Source: Halanaerobium hydrogeniformans (lineage in GTDB: Bacteria; Bacillota; Halanaerobiia; Halanaerobiales; Halanaerobiaceae). Taken from it: DNA of 64,000 nt. Shown here in pieces: positions 55,340 to 62,798 of the stretch. The notes beneath the pieces were generated by a model, which saw only the letters and a list, made by a program, of their open reading frames with translations, searched no databases and had not been told where the DNA came from. Location of the stretch: assembly GCF_000166415.1 (NCBI RefSeq), contig NC_014654.1, positions 1,860,001 through 1,924,000 on the forward strand, read 5' to 3'. The position numbers and the translations under genes were made by a program. Each line of letters starts with the position of its first letter. Positions within the stretch are counted from its first letter, which is position 1.

Positions 55340-55789
55340 TTAAATATGATAAATATAACCATCACTATTATTAGCCTTTATTTCAGCAGCTCTTTTGCTT
55401 AAATCTGCCAGAGTTATAGCAGCTAAATGCTTAAATATAAGGTTTTCTAAACCATTCCATAACTCATAAGCAGCCTTTTTATAAATTTCAGCTTCCGAGC
55501 TTATTTTTTCCGGACCTTGCTCTGAAATAACAGGACCTTCTAAAACCTTCAAAATATCAGCAGCAGTTATTTCCTCAGGGCTTTGATTTAAAAGATAACC
55601 TCCATGGGCTCCCCTGATACCTTTAACTAAGTCAGCTTTTTTTAATTTTGCAAATAACTGTTCTAAATATCTTTCAGATATATTTTGCTTCTCTGCAATT
55701 TCCCTTAAAGGAATTGCTTGAGAGCCCTCACTAGCTGCTATATACATCAAAGCCCGCAAACCGTAACGCGCCTGACTTGAAATTTCCAT
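55340..55789 (-). CDS. Rrf2 family transcriptional regulator (CymR-like)
   Basis: 149 aa. The N-terminal winged helix starts MEISSQARYGLRALMYIA, with LREIAEKQNISERYLEQLFAKL recognition region (28-48) and GGYLLNQSPEEIT. It contains no cysteine at all, so it cannot hold the iron-sulfur cluster of IscR or NsrR. That and the neighbouring cysK favour a CymR-type sulfur regulator. The target site is unproven; the inverted repeat in the cysK leader is one candidate. It has its own promoter. Confidence 0.85.
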   Translation of the reverse strand: MEISSQARYGLRALMYIAASEGSQAIPLREIAEKQNISERYLEQLFAKLKKADLVKGIRGAHGGYLLNQSPEEITAADILKVLEGPVISEQGPEKISSEAEIYKKAAYELWNGLENLIFKHLAAITLADLSKRAAEIKANNSDGYIYHI

Positions 55790-55842
55790 TAAAACACTTC
55801 ACCTTAATCTAAATCAATAAATAATATTAATTCTTAATTAAA

Positions 55843-55871
55843 ATTATATTATATTTTTTGAAAAGATTCAA
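55843..55871 (-). promoter_or_regulatory. Promoter of the Rrf2 gene
   Basis: Minus strand TTGAAT (55871-55866), 17 bases, TATAAT (55848-55843). Confidence 0.65.
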
Positions 55872-55909
55872 TTTTATAAACCAAATTATTTATCTATTTT
55901 TTTCCAAAT

Positions 55910-55938
55910 TTGATTTTTGGGATTATAGTTGTTATAAT
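55910..55938 (+). promoter_or_regulatory. Promoter of the yjbQ-like gene
   Basis: TTGATT (55910-55915), 17 bases, TATAAT (55933-55938), with TG at the extended -10 position. It shows that the stop-containing gene below still has intact expression signals. Confidence 0.65.
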
Positions 55939-56032
55939 GAAACCGAATAAAAATACAAGGTGAAAATAAATTCTTTTAACAGTATTAGTTTTTCTTTTGA
56001 TTTTGGCTTAAAATTAAAAAAGGAGGCTAATT

Positions 56033-56428
56033 ATGTTAAAAAGATTAACAATTGAAACTGCAGAGGAAGTTGAATTTATTAAGATTACAGATCAAATCAT
56101 GAATGTTGTTTAGGAAACTGATGTTGAGTCAGGATTGCTGCAGGTCTATGTTCCTCACACTACTGCTGCTGTAACAATTATAGGAAATAGTGGTGCAGGT
56201 ATAACAAGAGATATAGTTTACGAAATAAACAAACTCGATGATGACTATGGACATTTAAAAGGAGATTCTTCAGCTGCCCATCTTAAAGCTAGTTATTTTG
56301 GTGTTGATCAGAACTTTATAATTGAAGACGGCGAAATCCTCTTAGGAGACAATCAGGATATTTATCTTGGCGAATTTTATGGACCTAGAACTAGAGAAGT
56401 AGTTGTAAAGGTTATGGCAGAGAAATAA
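56033..56428 (+). pseudogene. yjbQ: YjbQ/UPF0047 family gene with an in-frame UAG at codon 27
   Basis: Read from ATG 56033 (AGGAGG site eight bases upstream), the frame encodes a full-length YjbQ-family protein of about 131 residues except for TAG at 56111-56113. N-terminal MLKRLTIETAEEVEFIKITD and downstream YVPHTTAAVTI, GDSSAAHLKASYFG and YGPRTREVVVKVM all fit the family (secondary thiamine-phosphate-synthase activity is reported for some members). Only that one codon breaks the gene. Options are a recent nonsense mutation, read-through or suppression, a sequencing error, or recoding. Several other genes here end in TAG, so UAG is a normal stop. The part after TAG could only restart at TTG 56135 without a ribosome binding site. 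Confidence 0.85.
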
Positions 56429-56470
56429 TTAGCGAGTCCAGTTTATAGTTTATAAATATATATTTAGAAA

Positions 56471-56510
56471 GGGGTCCCGGACATTAATGTCTGGAATCCC
56501 TTTTGTTCTT
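56471..56510 (+). terminator. Terminator between yjbQ and the CvfB-like gene
   Basis: Near-complete 14-bp stem GGGGTCCCGGACAT / ATGTCTGGAATCCC (56471-56484 and 56487-56500), then TTTTGTTCTTT. It can serve both converging genes. Confidence 0.75.
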
Positions 56511-56518
56511 TAATTAAT

Positions 56519-56980
56519 TTATTTAATTTTAATTCCTTTATCTGTTATATCAATGATTCTTTCTTTATAAAGTCCACCGATGGCCTTTTTAAAACTTCCT
56601 TTACTCATTTCTAGTTTTTCTTTAATCTCTTCTGGTGAACTATTATCATTTAGAGCTAAAAACCCACCTTCATTTTTTAGAGTTTTTAAAATTTTTTCTT
56701 TTGCATCTTCAATCCTGCCATAGCCGATTTTCCTTAAGCTAAGATCAATTCTATTGTCATCCCTGATATTTTTTATATAAGCTGTAGTTTCATCCCCAAT
56801 TTCTAAATCCTTATAAATATCATTATTATAAACAAGCCCATAATACTTATTATTAATAATGGCTTTAATTCCTAAGTCAGTAAATTGATCAACCTTTATT
56901 TGAACCTCGTCCCCTTCACTAAATTCAACATTTTCTGGTTCTTCTTCAATAGTTCTATCATTTATTTCTTCACTGCTCAT
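56519..56980 (-). CDS. Short CvfB-like S1/winged-helix protein
   Basis: 153 aa from ATG 56980 (GAGGTG upstream; a longer in-frame TTG start lies before it). After an acidic N-terminus, one S1-like RNA-binding domain (about 20-88: GIKAIINNKYYGLVYNNDIY) is followed by a winged-helix domain (about 95-153: EMSKGSFKKAIGGLYKERII). This equals the C-terminal half of CvfB/YitL proteins, which normally carry about three S1 units before the winged helix. The role is probably RNA-related regulation. It precedes nothing on its 3' side except the terminator, and the CYTH-like gene is directly upstream. Confidence 0.8.
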   Translation of the reverse strand: MSSEEINDRTIEEEPENVEFSEGDEVQIKVDQFTDLGIKAIINNKYYGLVYNNDIYKDLEIGDETTAYIKNIRDDNRIDLSLRKIGYGRIEDAKEKILKTLKNEGGFLALNDNSSPEEIKEKLEMSKGSFKKAIGGLYKERIIDITDKGIKIK

Positions 56981-57007
56981 ATTTTTACACCTCAAATAAT
57001 ATATTAA

Positions 57008-57640
57008 TTAAGAAACTACATCTTTAAAATTTTCTTCATAAAGTAAAGTTGGTGGCTCTTTAATTATCATTCGCTTACTTAAATTATGATCTTGCACAAA
57101 GTCAAGTAATTCTTTGGCCATCATTCTAGCTTCCTTAATATCAGAAGCTGCCTTTTCTATTTCAAGCAGTACTGGATATTTTATCTGCTCAGTGTACATT
57201 AATTTTATCTTAAGGGATTTATAATCTCCTACAAAACTTTTGCCGTTAAATGACATAAATTCTTTATGTCCTATCTTTTCTATTTCTTTGATAACATCTT
57301 CTCTGCTTTTAACAGCTCTATTTCCACCCAAAATATTTATTATTTCACTATCAACAAAATTTTCATCAATTTTCTCACTATATTCACGCCGAATATTTAT
57401 TGTTTCACCTAAATCTGCTTCTTTATAAGCAAGACTCTGTAATTCATGCTTGGCAAAATTTGTTTTACTTACTCTTAATACTATATCTTCCCTAAAAAGA
57501 GCTGAACCAAAGTGCACAGTTTCCCATCTTAATTCTTTCTCTAAAGCTTTTTTTAGAAAAGGTAGGGTTTTATATACTTCAGCTTTATCTTTAAAATTAA
57601 ACCTTGTTTCCACTTCATAGATAAATTTTATTTTTACCAC
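57008..57640 (-). CDS. Uncharacterised protein, possibly CYTH-like
   Basis: 210 aa, not securely recognised. Features that suggest a CYTH (triphosphate tunnel metalloenzyme) fold are an opening EVETRF, resembling the ExExK signature but with Thr-Arg, several strand-like segments such as EDIVLRVSKTN and LKIKLMY, and a late LLEIEKAASDIKEAR. The start GTG 57640 directly follows AAAAGGG. It lies between the arsC relic and the CvfB-like gene, same strand. Assignment is tentative. Confidence 0.45.
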   Translation of the reverse strand: MVKIKFIYEVETRFNFKDKAEVYKTLPFLKKALEKELRWETVHFGSALFREDIVLRVSKTNFAKHELQSLAYKEADLGETINIRREYSEKIDENFVDSEIINILGGNRAVKSREDVIKEIEKIGHKEFMSFNGKSFVGDYKSLKIKLMYTEQIKYPVLLEIEKAASDIKEARMMAKELLDFVQDHNLSKRMIIKEPPTLLYEENFKDVVS

Positions 57641-57661
57641 CCCTTTTTGACAATATATTAT

Positions 57662-58064
57662 TTATATTTCTCCATTTCTTACTTTTTTAATTAGTTTTTT
57701 TACTTTACCATTAATAACTTCTCTGGTTGCTCTAAAAACCTCAATCGGTTTGCCAGCAGGATCTTCAAGTCCCCAATCTTCTCTAAATTTACATGGTAAA
57801 TAGGGACACTCTACTCCACAACCCATAGTTATTAGAATATCCAGTTCTGAAGGAATATCTTCTAATAATTTTGGTTGATGATCACTTATATCTATTCCCA
57901 CTTCCTCCATTGCTTTTACAGCATTTTTCTCTAACAGCATCAGCAGGGTCAGTCCCTGCACTATAGACATCGAGCACATCACTACCATAGGCCCTAGCAA
58001 ATCCTTCAGCCATTTGACTGCGGCATGAATTACCAATACAAACAAAAGCAACTTTATATTTCAT
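57662..58064 (-). pseudogene. arsC: ArsC-type arsenate reductase/LMW phosphatase gene with a frameshift
   Basis: From ATG 58064 the first 46 or so residues ([19 protein letters not shown] with the CX5R loop, then [11 protein letters not shown]) are in one frame. The remainder ([31 protein letters not shown] with the resolving cysteines, DWGLEDPAG) is in the -1 frame. The break is at a run of five A on the minus strand (57928-57924). One more A, or a -1 slip there, restores a full protein of about 133 aa. It is thus an arsenate reductase gene that is decayed, mis-sequenced or frameshift-expressed. GGAG precedes the start. No arsR or ars transporter is adjacent. Confidence 0.85.
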
Positions 58065-58177
58065 TATTTCATCTCCTTCAATATTTTTGATAAATTAAAA
58101 ACAAATATAGTATTAATTCTTACTTAAATGATAGACTATAGCTAAAAAATTGTCAAGAAAAGTAGAGTAAAGAAAGC

Positions 58178-58206
58178 TTGCAATAATAGTTCTAATTTCA
58201 TATTAT
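58178..58206 (+). promoter_or_regulatory. Promoter of rtcB
   Basis: TTGCAA (58178-58183), 17 bases, TATTAT (58201-58206), 70 bases before the gene. Confidence 0.6.
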
Positions 58207-58275
58207 AAAATTAGAAATAGAAATATTTTAGATCTTTATTAATCTTAGTAAGCAAGCATAATTAAGGAGGCCAAA

Positions 58276-59595
58276 ATGAGATTTTATAATTTTCCAGCTG
58301 AAGGAGAAATGCAGTGTGACGTTCGCCTCTTTGCAACTGAATTAATCTATAATGAGATTGAAGATACTGCTTTAAAGCAGCTTTTTGATGCAAGTAAAAT
58401 ACCGGGGATCATCGCTGTTATTGGAATGCCAGACCTTCATCAGGGTTATGGACTCCCAATTGGAGGAATAATGGTTTCCCGCTTAAATGATGGCATAATT
58501 TCACCAGGTGCAGTTGGTTTTGATATTAATTGTGGAGTTAGATTAATGACTACTCAATTAGAGTTTTCTGATATCCAGAAAAACTTAGAAAAAATAATGA
58601 GAAAAACACAAATAAAAATACCAGCCGGGGTTGGAGAAGAAAGAGAAAATAATTTTAATAAAAATGAGTTTAAAAAAATTGTAACCCATGGTGTCCCCTA
58701 TCTTGTAAATGAAAAAGGAATCGGAAATAAAAATGATATTGACTCTTGTGAAGATAATGGTTTTATAAAAGGAGCAGATGCAGACGCTGTGCCTGAAAAA
58801 GCAATTGAAAGAGCTTTCAACCAACTTGCAACCCTTGGTAGTGGTAATCATTTTTTAGAATTACAGAGAGTTAAAGAAGTTTATGCCGAAGATTGTGGAT
58901 TATTTGAGGGACAGTTAGTATTTATGATTCACACAGGTTCAAGAGCATTTGGTCACCAAATTGCCAAACATTACAGCAATATTGCCAAAAAATCAGGAGT
59001 AGCAACCCCGACCAAGAATCTTGCTTCATTCAAAATTGATTCTGAAGGAGGAATTAATTACAAAAAAGCCATGGCTGCTGCAGCCAATTTTGCCTTTGCA
59101 AACAGACATCTAATTGCTCATAAACTCCGTCATATAATTAAAGAATTTTATCCTAAAGAAAGCTTTGACCTCTTTTATGATATCACCCATAACATTGCTA
59201 AAAAAGAATTATATCAGGGAGAGGAAGTGTTAGTTCACCGCAAAGGTGCCTGTAAATTAGCAAAAGAAGATATAGCTTTAATACCCGGTTCAATGGGTAC
59301 CTTTAGCTATTTAATCAAAGCACAAAATAGCAAAGCAAATGAACTTTCTTACTATTCTACAGCTCATGGTGCTGGTCGAAAAATGAGCCGCAGTCAGGCC
59401 AAAAAAGATATTAGTCAAAAAGATCATTTTAACAGTATGGGAACTGTAAAACTCTTTCATAGTTCAAGAGATAGTATTTTAGACGAATCACCTCTAGCTT
59501 ATAAAGATATTAATTCTGTAATAGATGCTTTAGAAAAAACTGATCTTGCTAAAGCTGCTGCCAAGTTTGAGCCATTAGCGGTTATAAAAGGTTAA
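58276..59595 (+). CDS. rtcB: RtcB family RNA-splicing ligase
   Basis: 439 aa. Joins RNA 2',3'-cyclic phosphate (or 3'-phosphate) to 5'-OH ends using GTP and Mn2+. Seen are MPDLHQGYGLPIGG (about 51-64), VGFDINCGVR with the Mn ligand cysteine (about 80-89), GSGNHFLEL (about 193-201), MIHTGSRAFGH (about 217-227) and the guanylylated histidine in STAHGAGRKMSRSQA (about 358-372). Length lies between the E. coli and archaeal forms. No rtcA, rtcR or archease gene is next to it. AAGGAGG precedes ATG 58276. Confidence 0.95.
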   Translation: MRFYNFPAEGEMQCDVRLFATELIYNEIEDTALKQLFDASKIPGIIAVIGMPDLHQGYGLPIGGIMVSRLNDGIISPGAVGFDINCGVRLMTTQLEFSDIQKNLEKIMRKTQIKIPAGVGEERENNFNKNEFKKIVTHGVPYLVNEKGIGNKNDIDSCEDNGFIKGADADAVPEKAIERAFNQLATLGSGNHFLELQRVKEVYAEDCGLFEGQLVFMIHTGSRAFGHQIAKHYSNIAKKSGVATPTKNLASFKIDSEGGINYKKAMAAAANFAFANRHLIAHKLRHIIKEFYPKESFDLFYDITHNIAKKELYQGEEVLVHRKGACKLAKEDIALIPGSMGTFSYLIKAQNSKANELSYYSTAHGAGRKMSRSQAKKDISQKDHFNSMGTVKLFHSSRDSILDESPLAYKDINSVIDALEKTDLAKAAAKFEPLAVIKG

Positions 59596-59599
59596 AAAT

Positions 59600-60520
59600 T
59601 TAAACTAAAATTGGCATTTTCTGTTTATAAACAGAAAATCTAACTGGAGAAGTTCCAACAGTTTCTCCATCAACTTCAATAGCTATTTTTTCTTCAGCAG
59701 AAATCTCTATATTTTCTGCTGTTAGAGATTCAACCAGTGGATGACCTAAATGCTCCCCATCATAGGCTTTGAATAAATTATAAGCTATTGACAATTTATT
59801 AAAATCTTTTAATAAGATTATATTTAATTTGCCATTATCTAATTTAGCCTGGGGAGCAACTTTTATACCACCACCAAAGTATTTACCATTTGCTATAATT
59901 ACATTGCTAAGATTACCGGAAAAAACTATTTTACCATCTAATTTAAGTTCGGCTGATTTATTTTTATATTTAACTAGAGTAGTAAATACAGCTAATAAAT
60001 AAGAAAAACTTCCGCCAATAATTTTTTTGCTTTTATTAACTCTGTATACTACCTCTGCTCCAAGTCCACAATCTCCCACATTTATAAAATATCTTGTTTT
60101 TTCTTCACCACTACGGGCTAAATATTCAGCTTTGACCAGATCAAGATATTTAACTTCTTTTCTTTTAATTATTTCAATTACTTCGTTTATTTCTGAGCTG
60201 ATATTAAGACTTCTAATTAAATCAGAGCCTGTACCTTGAGCAAAAATTATTAATTTAGTCTTGATATTATCAAATCCATCAGCCATAATTATTCCGTTAA
60301 CAATTTCATTAACAGTACCATCTCCTCCAACTGCCATAATATAATCATAAGAATTTTTTACAGCTTCTGCTGCAATTTTTATCGCATGTTCTGGATGGGT
60401 AGTAAATTGCTCATCTAAATTAATATTATTATTTAAAAATATTTTTTTGTATTTTGGCCATTTTTTTTCAGTTTTGGAACCGGCCGAAACTGGATTAACT
60501 ATTGCTAATAGTTTTTGCAA
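59600..60520 (-). CDS. YegS/DagK-type diacylglycerol or lipid kinase
   Basis: 306 aa. DAGK catalytic motif GGDGTVNEIVNG (about residue 63-74), IVNPVSAGSK at the N-terminus, FAQGTGSDLIRSL (about 90-102) and the C-terminal EVDGETVGTSPVRF. It phosphorylates diacylglycerol or related lipids to recycle phosphatidic acid. The start is TTG 60520, eight bases after GGAGG; an in-frame GTG at 60535 lies before it. The final codons contain a perfect 24-bp palindrome (59616-59639). It is convergent with rtcB (4-bp gap). Confidence 0.92.
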   Translation of the reverse strand: MQKLLAIVNPVSAGSKTEKKWPKYKKIFLNNNINLDEQFTTHPEHAIKIAAEAVKNSYDYIMAVGGDGTVNEIVNGIIMADGFDNIKTKLIIFAQGTGSDLIRSLNISSEINEVIEIIKRKEVKYLDLVKAEYLARSGEEKTRYFINVGDCGLGAEVVYRVNKSKKIIGGSFSYLLAVFTTLVKYKNKSAELKLDGKIVFSGNLSNVIIANGKYFGGGIKVAPQAKLDNGKLNIILLKDFNKLSIAYNLFKAYDGEHLGHPLVESLTAENIEISAEEKIAIEVDGETVGTSPVRFSVYKQKMPILV

Positions 60521-60590
60521 ATTAATTACCTCCACTCCCTATCTATTTTAAAAGCTATTAAGAATTCTATTTGCATTTCAGTGGTTTAAC

Positions 60591-60619
60591 TTGATGAAGT
60601 TTAAAACTTATGTTAATAT
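60591..60619 (+). promoter_or_regulatory. Predicted promoter of the MFS gene
   Basis: TTGATG (60591-60596), 17 bases, TAATAT (60614-60619), in the 204-bp gap between the lipid kinase and the transporter. Confidence 0.5.
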
Positions 60620-60724
60620 TTTAATATATGAAAAATTATGTTTATATTATATCATAACTCTAATAGTTGAGAAAATTATAGTTTTTGAGCAATTAAAATA
60701 AATTCTATTGTGAGAGGAGGAAAA

Positions 60725-61960
60725 ATGCAAAACAATAACTCATCTGTAATTAAAGAACAAAAAAGCCGTTGGATTTATATACCACTTGGTTTGATTATTT
60801 TTATGTGTATGGGGACTATTTATTCCTGGAGTATTTTTAGAAAACCAATTGAAACAGCTTTTAATGTTTCAGCTACCCAGAGTTCTTTACCTTATATGTT
60901 CTTTCTAGTTTTTTATGCAATTACAATGCCCTTTGCAGGGAATTATATTGATAAATATGGACCTAAAATAATGACTATCCTAGGTGGAATATTTATCGGT
61001 GTAGCCTGGTTTCTTTCGGGTTTTACGGCAAATATTATTTTGTTAACCCTAACGTATGGAGTGCTTGGTGGGATTGGAGTTGGAATAGCTTATGGTGCCC
61101 CAATGGCAGTTGCTGCAAAATGGTTTCCAGATAAAAAGGGGCTGGCTGTCGGTTTAACTCTGGGAGGGTTTGGCTTCTCTCCTTTTTTAACTGCTCCTAT
61201 AGCAAACTGGCTGATAAGCACCTTTGGCCCTTTTACAACTTTTAAAGTTTTAGGAATAGCATTTGCACTGATTATATCAATACTTGCTTTACCACTAAAA
61301 TTTCCAGCTAAAATAGAGGGAGAAGCAGAGGATAATAGAAATAGTTCTAATTTAATAAAACAACTTGGACCTAAAGAAATGATGAAAAAGAAAAGTTTTT
61401 ATGCTCTCTGGGGCTGTTTTACAATCGGAACTGTTGTTGGTCTTATGGCTATTGGTATCTCAAGCCCTGTTGCAGAAGAACTTATTAATTTAAGTCCTGC
61501 TACCGCATCAATTTTCGTATCTATTTTTGCTATTTTCAATGGAATTGGCAGGCCAATTTTTGGAGCTTTAACAGATAAAATAAAACCACAAAAGACAGCT
61601 ATACTTTCATTTAGCTTAATAATTATTGCTTCTGTTTTGATGCTTTTGAATGTAAATGGGAATGCTGTTATTTATCTGATATCTTTTGCCCTGTTCTGGC
61701 TTAACCTAGGAGGCTGGCTGGCTATTGCTCCTGCTTCAACTGCTATTTTCTTTGGTAGTAGACATTATAGTAAAAACTATGGCTATTTATTTACCGCTTA
61801 TGGTGTAGGGGCAATCATAGGAAATCTGGTATCCGGAAGCATCAGAGATATTTTTGGCAGTTATAGTTTTGTCTTTTATCCTACAATAATCTTAGCATTT
61901 TTTGGGATATTTATTTCATTTAAATATTTAGATCAAAAACAGGCCCGTGAACTCAAATAG
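60725..61960 (+). CDS. OFA family MFS transporter (oxalate/formate antiporter-like)
   Basis: 411 aa with twelve predicted membrane helices. The first helix MGTIYSWSIFRKPIE is characteristic of the OFA family, as are YIDKYGPK (loop 2-3) and YGAPMAVAAKWFPDKKGLAVG near helix 4 (family pattern KWFPDKRGLA). A second MFS loop GRPIFGALTDKI lies after helix 8. OFA members move oxalate, formate, lactate or other monocarboxylates; the actual substrate is not determinable. ATG 60725 follows GAGGAGG; GTG 60710 upstream lies before that site. Confidence 0.9.
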   Translation: MQNNNSSVIKEQKSRWIYIPLGLIIFMCMGTIYSWSIFRKPIETAFNVSATQSSLPYMFFLVFYAITMPFAGNYIDKYGPKIMTILGGIFIGVAWFLSGFTANIILLTLTYGVLGGIGVGIAYGAPMAVAAKWFPDKKGLAVGLTLGGFGFSPFLTAPIANWLISTFGPFTTFKVLGIAFALIISILALPLKFPAKIEGEAEDNRNSSNLIKQLGPKEMMKKKSFYALWGCFTIGTVVGLMAIGISSPVAEELINLSPATASIFVSIFAIFNGIGRPIFGALTDKIKPQKTAILSFSLIIIASVLMLLNVNGNAVIYLISFALFWLNLGGWLAIAPASTAIFFGSRHYSKNYGYLFTAYGVGAIIGNLVSGSIRDIFGSYSFVFYPTIILAFFGIFISFKYLDQKQARELK

Positions 61961-61973
61961 TAAATTAATTAAA

Positions 61974-62012
61974 AAGAGCCTTCTAAAAGTTTTTATTTTT
62001 TAGAAGGCTCTT
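61974..62012 (+). terminator. Bidirectional terminator between the MFS gene and xth
   Basis: 15-bp perfect stem AAGAGCCTTCTAAAA / TTTTAGAAGGCTCTT (61974-61988, 61998-62012) with A- and T-rich flanks on both sides, placed between convergent genes. Confidence 0.8.
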
Positions 62013-62017
62013 GTTAT

Positions 62018-62782
62018 TTAAAATTTTAAATCAACAGTAACCGGACAGTGATCAGAACCCATAACATCTGTTAATATATCAGAGTGGTTTAGGTTATCTT
62101 CTAACTCTTCAGATATAAAGTGGTAATCTATTCTCCAACCGGCATTTCTTTCTCTGGCTCTGGTTCTATAGCTCCACCAGGAATAGGTCTCCTTGTCAGG
62201 ATAAAAATAGCGATATGTATCTATAAACCCATGGTTTTCAAGTTTATCGAGCCATTCCCTTTCTATCTCCAGAAAACCGGATGTATTTTTATTGGCATCT
62301 GGATTTTTTAGATCTAAAGGATGATGAGCAGTATTATAATCCCCTGATACTACTACCCCTTTTCCTTCTTCTCTCAATTCTTCGGCATATTCTAAAGTTG
62401 CATCATAAAAATCAAGTTTATAGTTTAGCCTTTCTTTACTGCTTTTACCATTGGGAAAATATATATTCAGTAGATAAAATTCTGGATATTCTGCAGCAAT
62501 TACTCTTCCTTCATAATCAAATCTTTCAATTCCAAATCCTTTCCAGACATCCAGAGGCTCTTCTTTACTATAAATAGCAACTCCACTATATCCAGCTTTT
62601 TCTCCATAATTAAAATAACTATGATAACCATCTATATTTTTGAGCTTATCTTTTAGCTGTTCAGGCTGGATCCTTATTTCCTGTAAAGCTAGTACATCAG
62701 GCTTTTCTTCTTCAATCCAGTCTAAAAATCCTTTTCTATTTACTGCTCGAATCCCATTAACATTCCAAGAATAAATACGCAT
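62018..62782 (-). CDS. xth: Exodeoxyribonuclease III (AP endonuclease family)
   Basis: 254 aa. EEP-fold nuclease with WNVNGIRAV (about 6-14), LALQEIR (catalytic Glu, about 33-39), GYSGVAIYSK, SGDYNTAH (about 147-154) and the C-terminal GSDHCPV. It acts in base excision repair on abasic sites and 3' blocks. ATG 62782 (GGAGG upstream) is preferred to the in-frame TTG 62785. Confidence 0.95.
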   Translation of the reverse strand: MRIYSWNVNGIRAVNRKGFLDWIEEEKPDVLALQEIRIQPEQLKDKLKNIDGYHSYFNYGEKAGYSGVAIYSKEEPLDVWKGFGIERFDYEGRVIAAEYPEFYLLNIYFPNGKSSKERLNYKLDFYDATLEYAEELREEGKGVVVSGDYNTAHHPLDLKNPDANKNTSGFLEIEREWLDKLENHGFIDTYRYFYPDKETYSWWSYRTRARERNAGWRIDYHFISEELEDNLNHSDILTDVMGSDHCPVTVDLKF

Positions 62783-62798
62783 CAAATACCTCCATAAT

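Noticed and set aside
56111-56113. UAG as confirmed pyrrolysine codon
   Set aside because: No pyl genes are in the window, UAG is a normal stop for several genes here, and YjbQ is not a known Pyl protein; kept only as one option.
57662-58051. A 129-aa protein starting [12 protein letters not shown]
   Set aside because: Its first third is out-of-frame reading of the ArsC N-terminal region; only the C-terminal part is real ArsC sequence.
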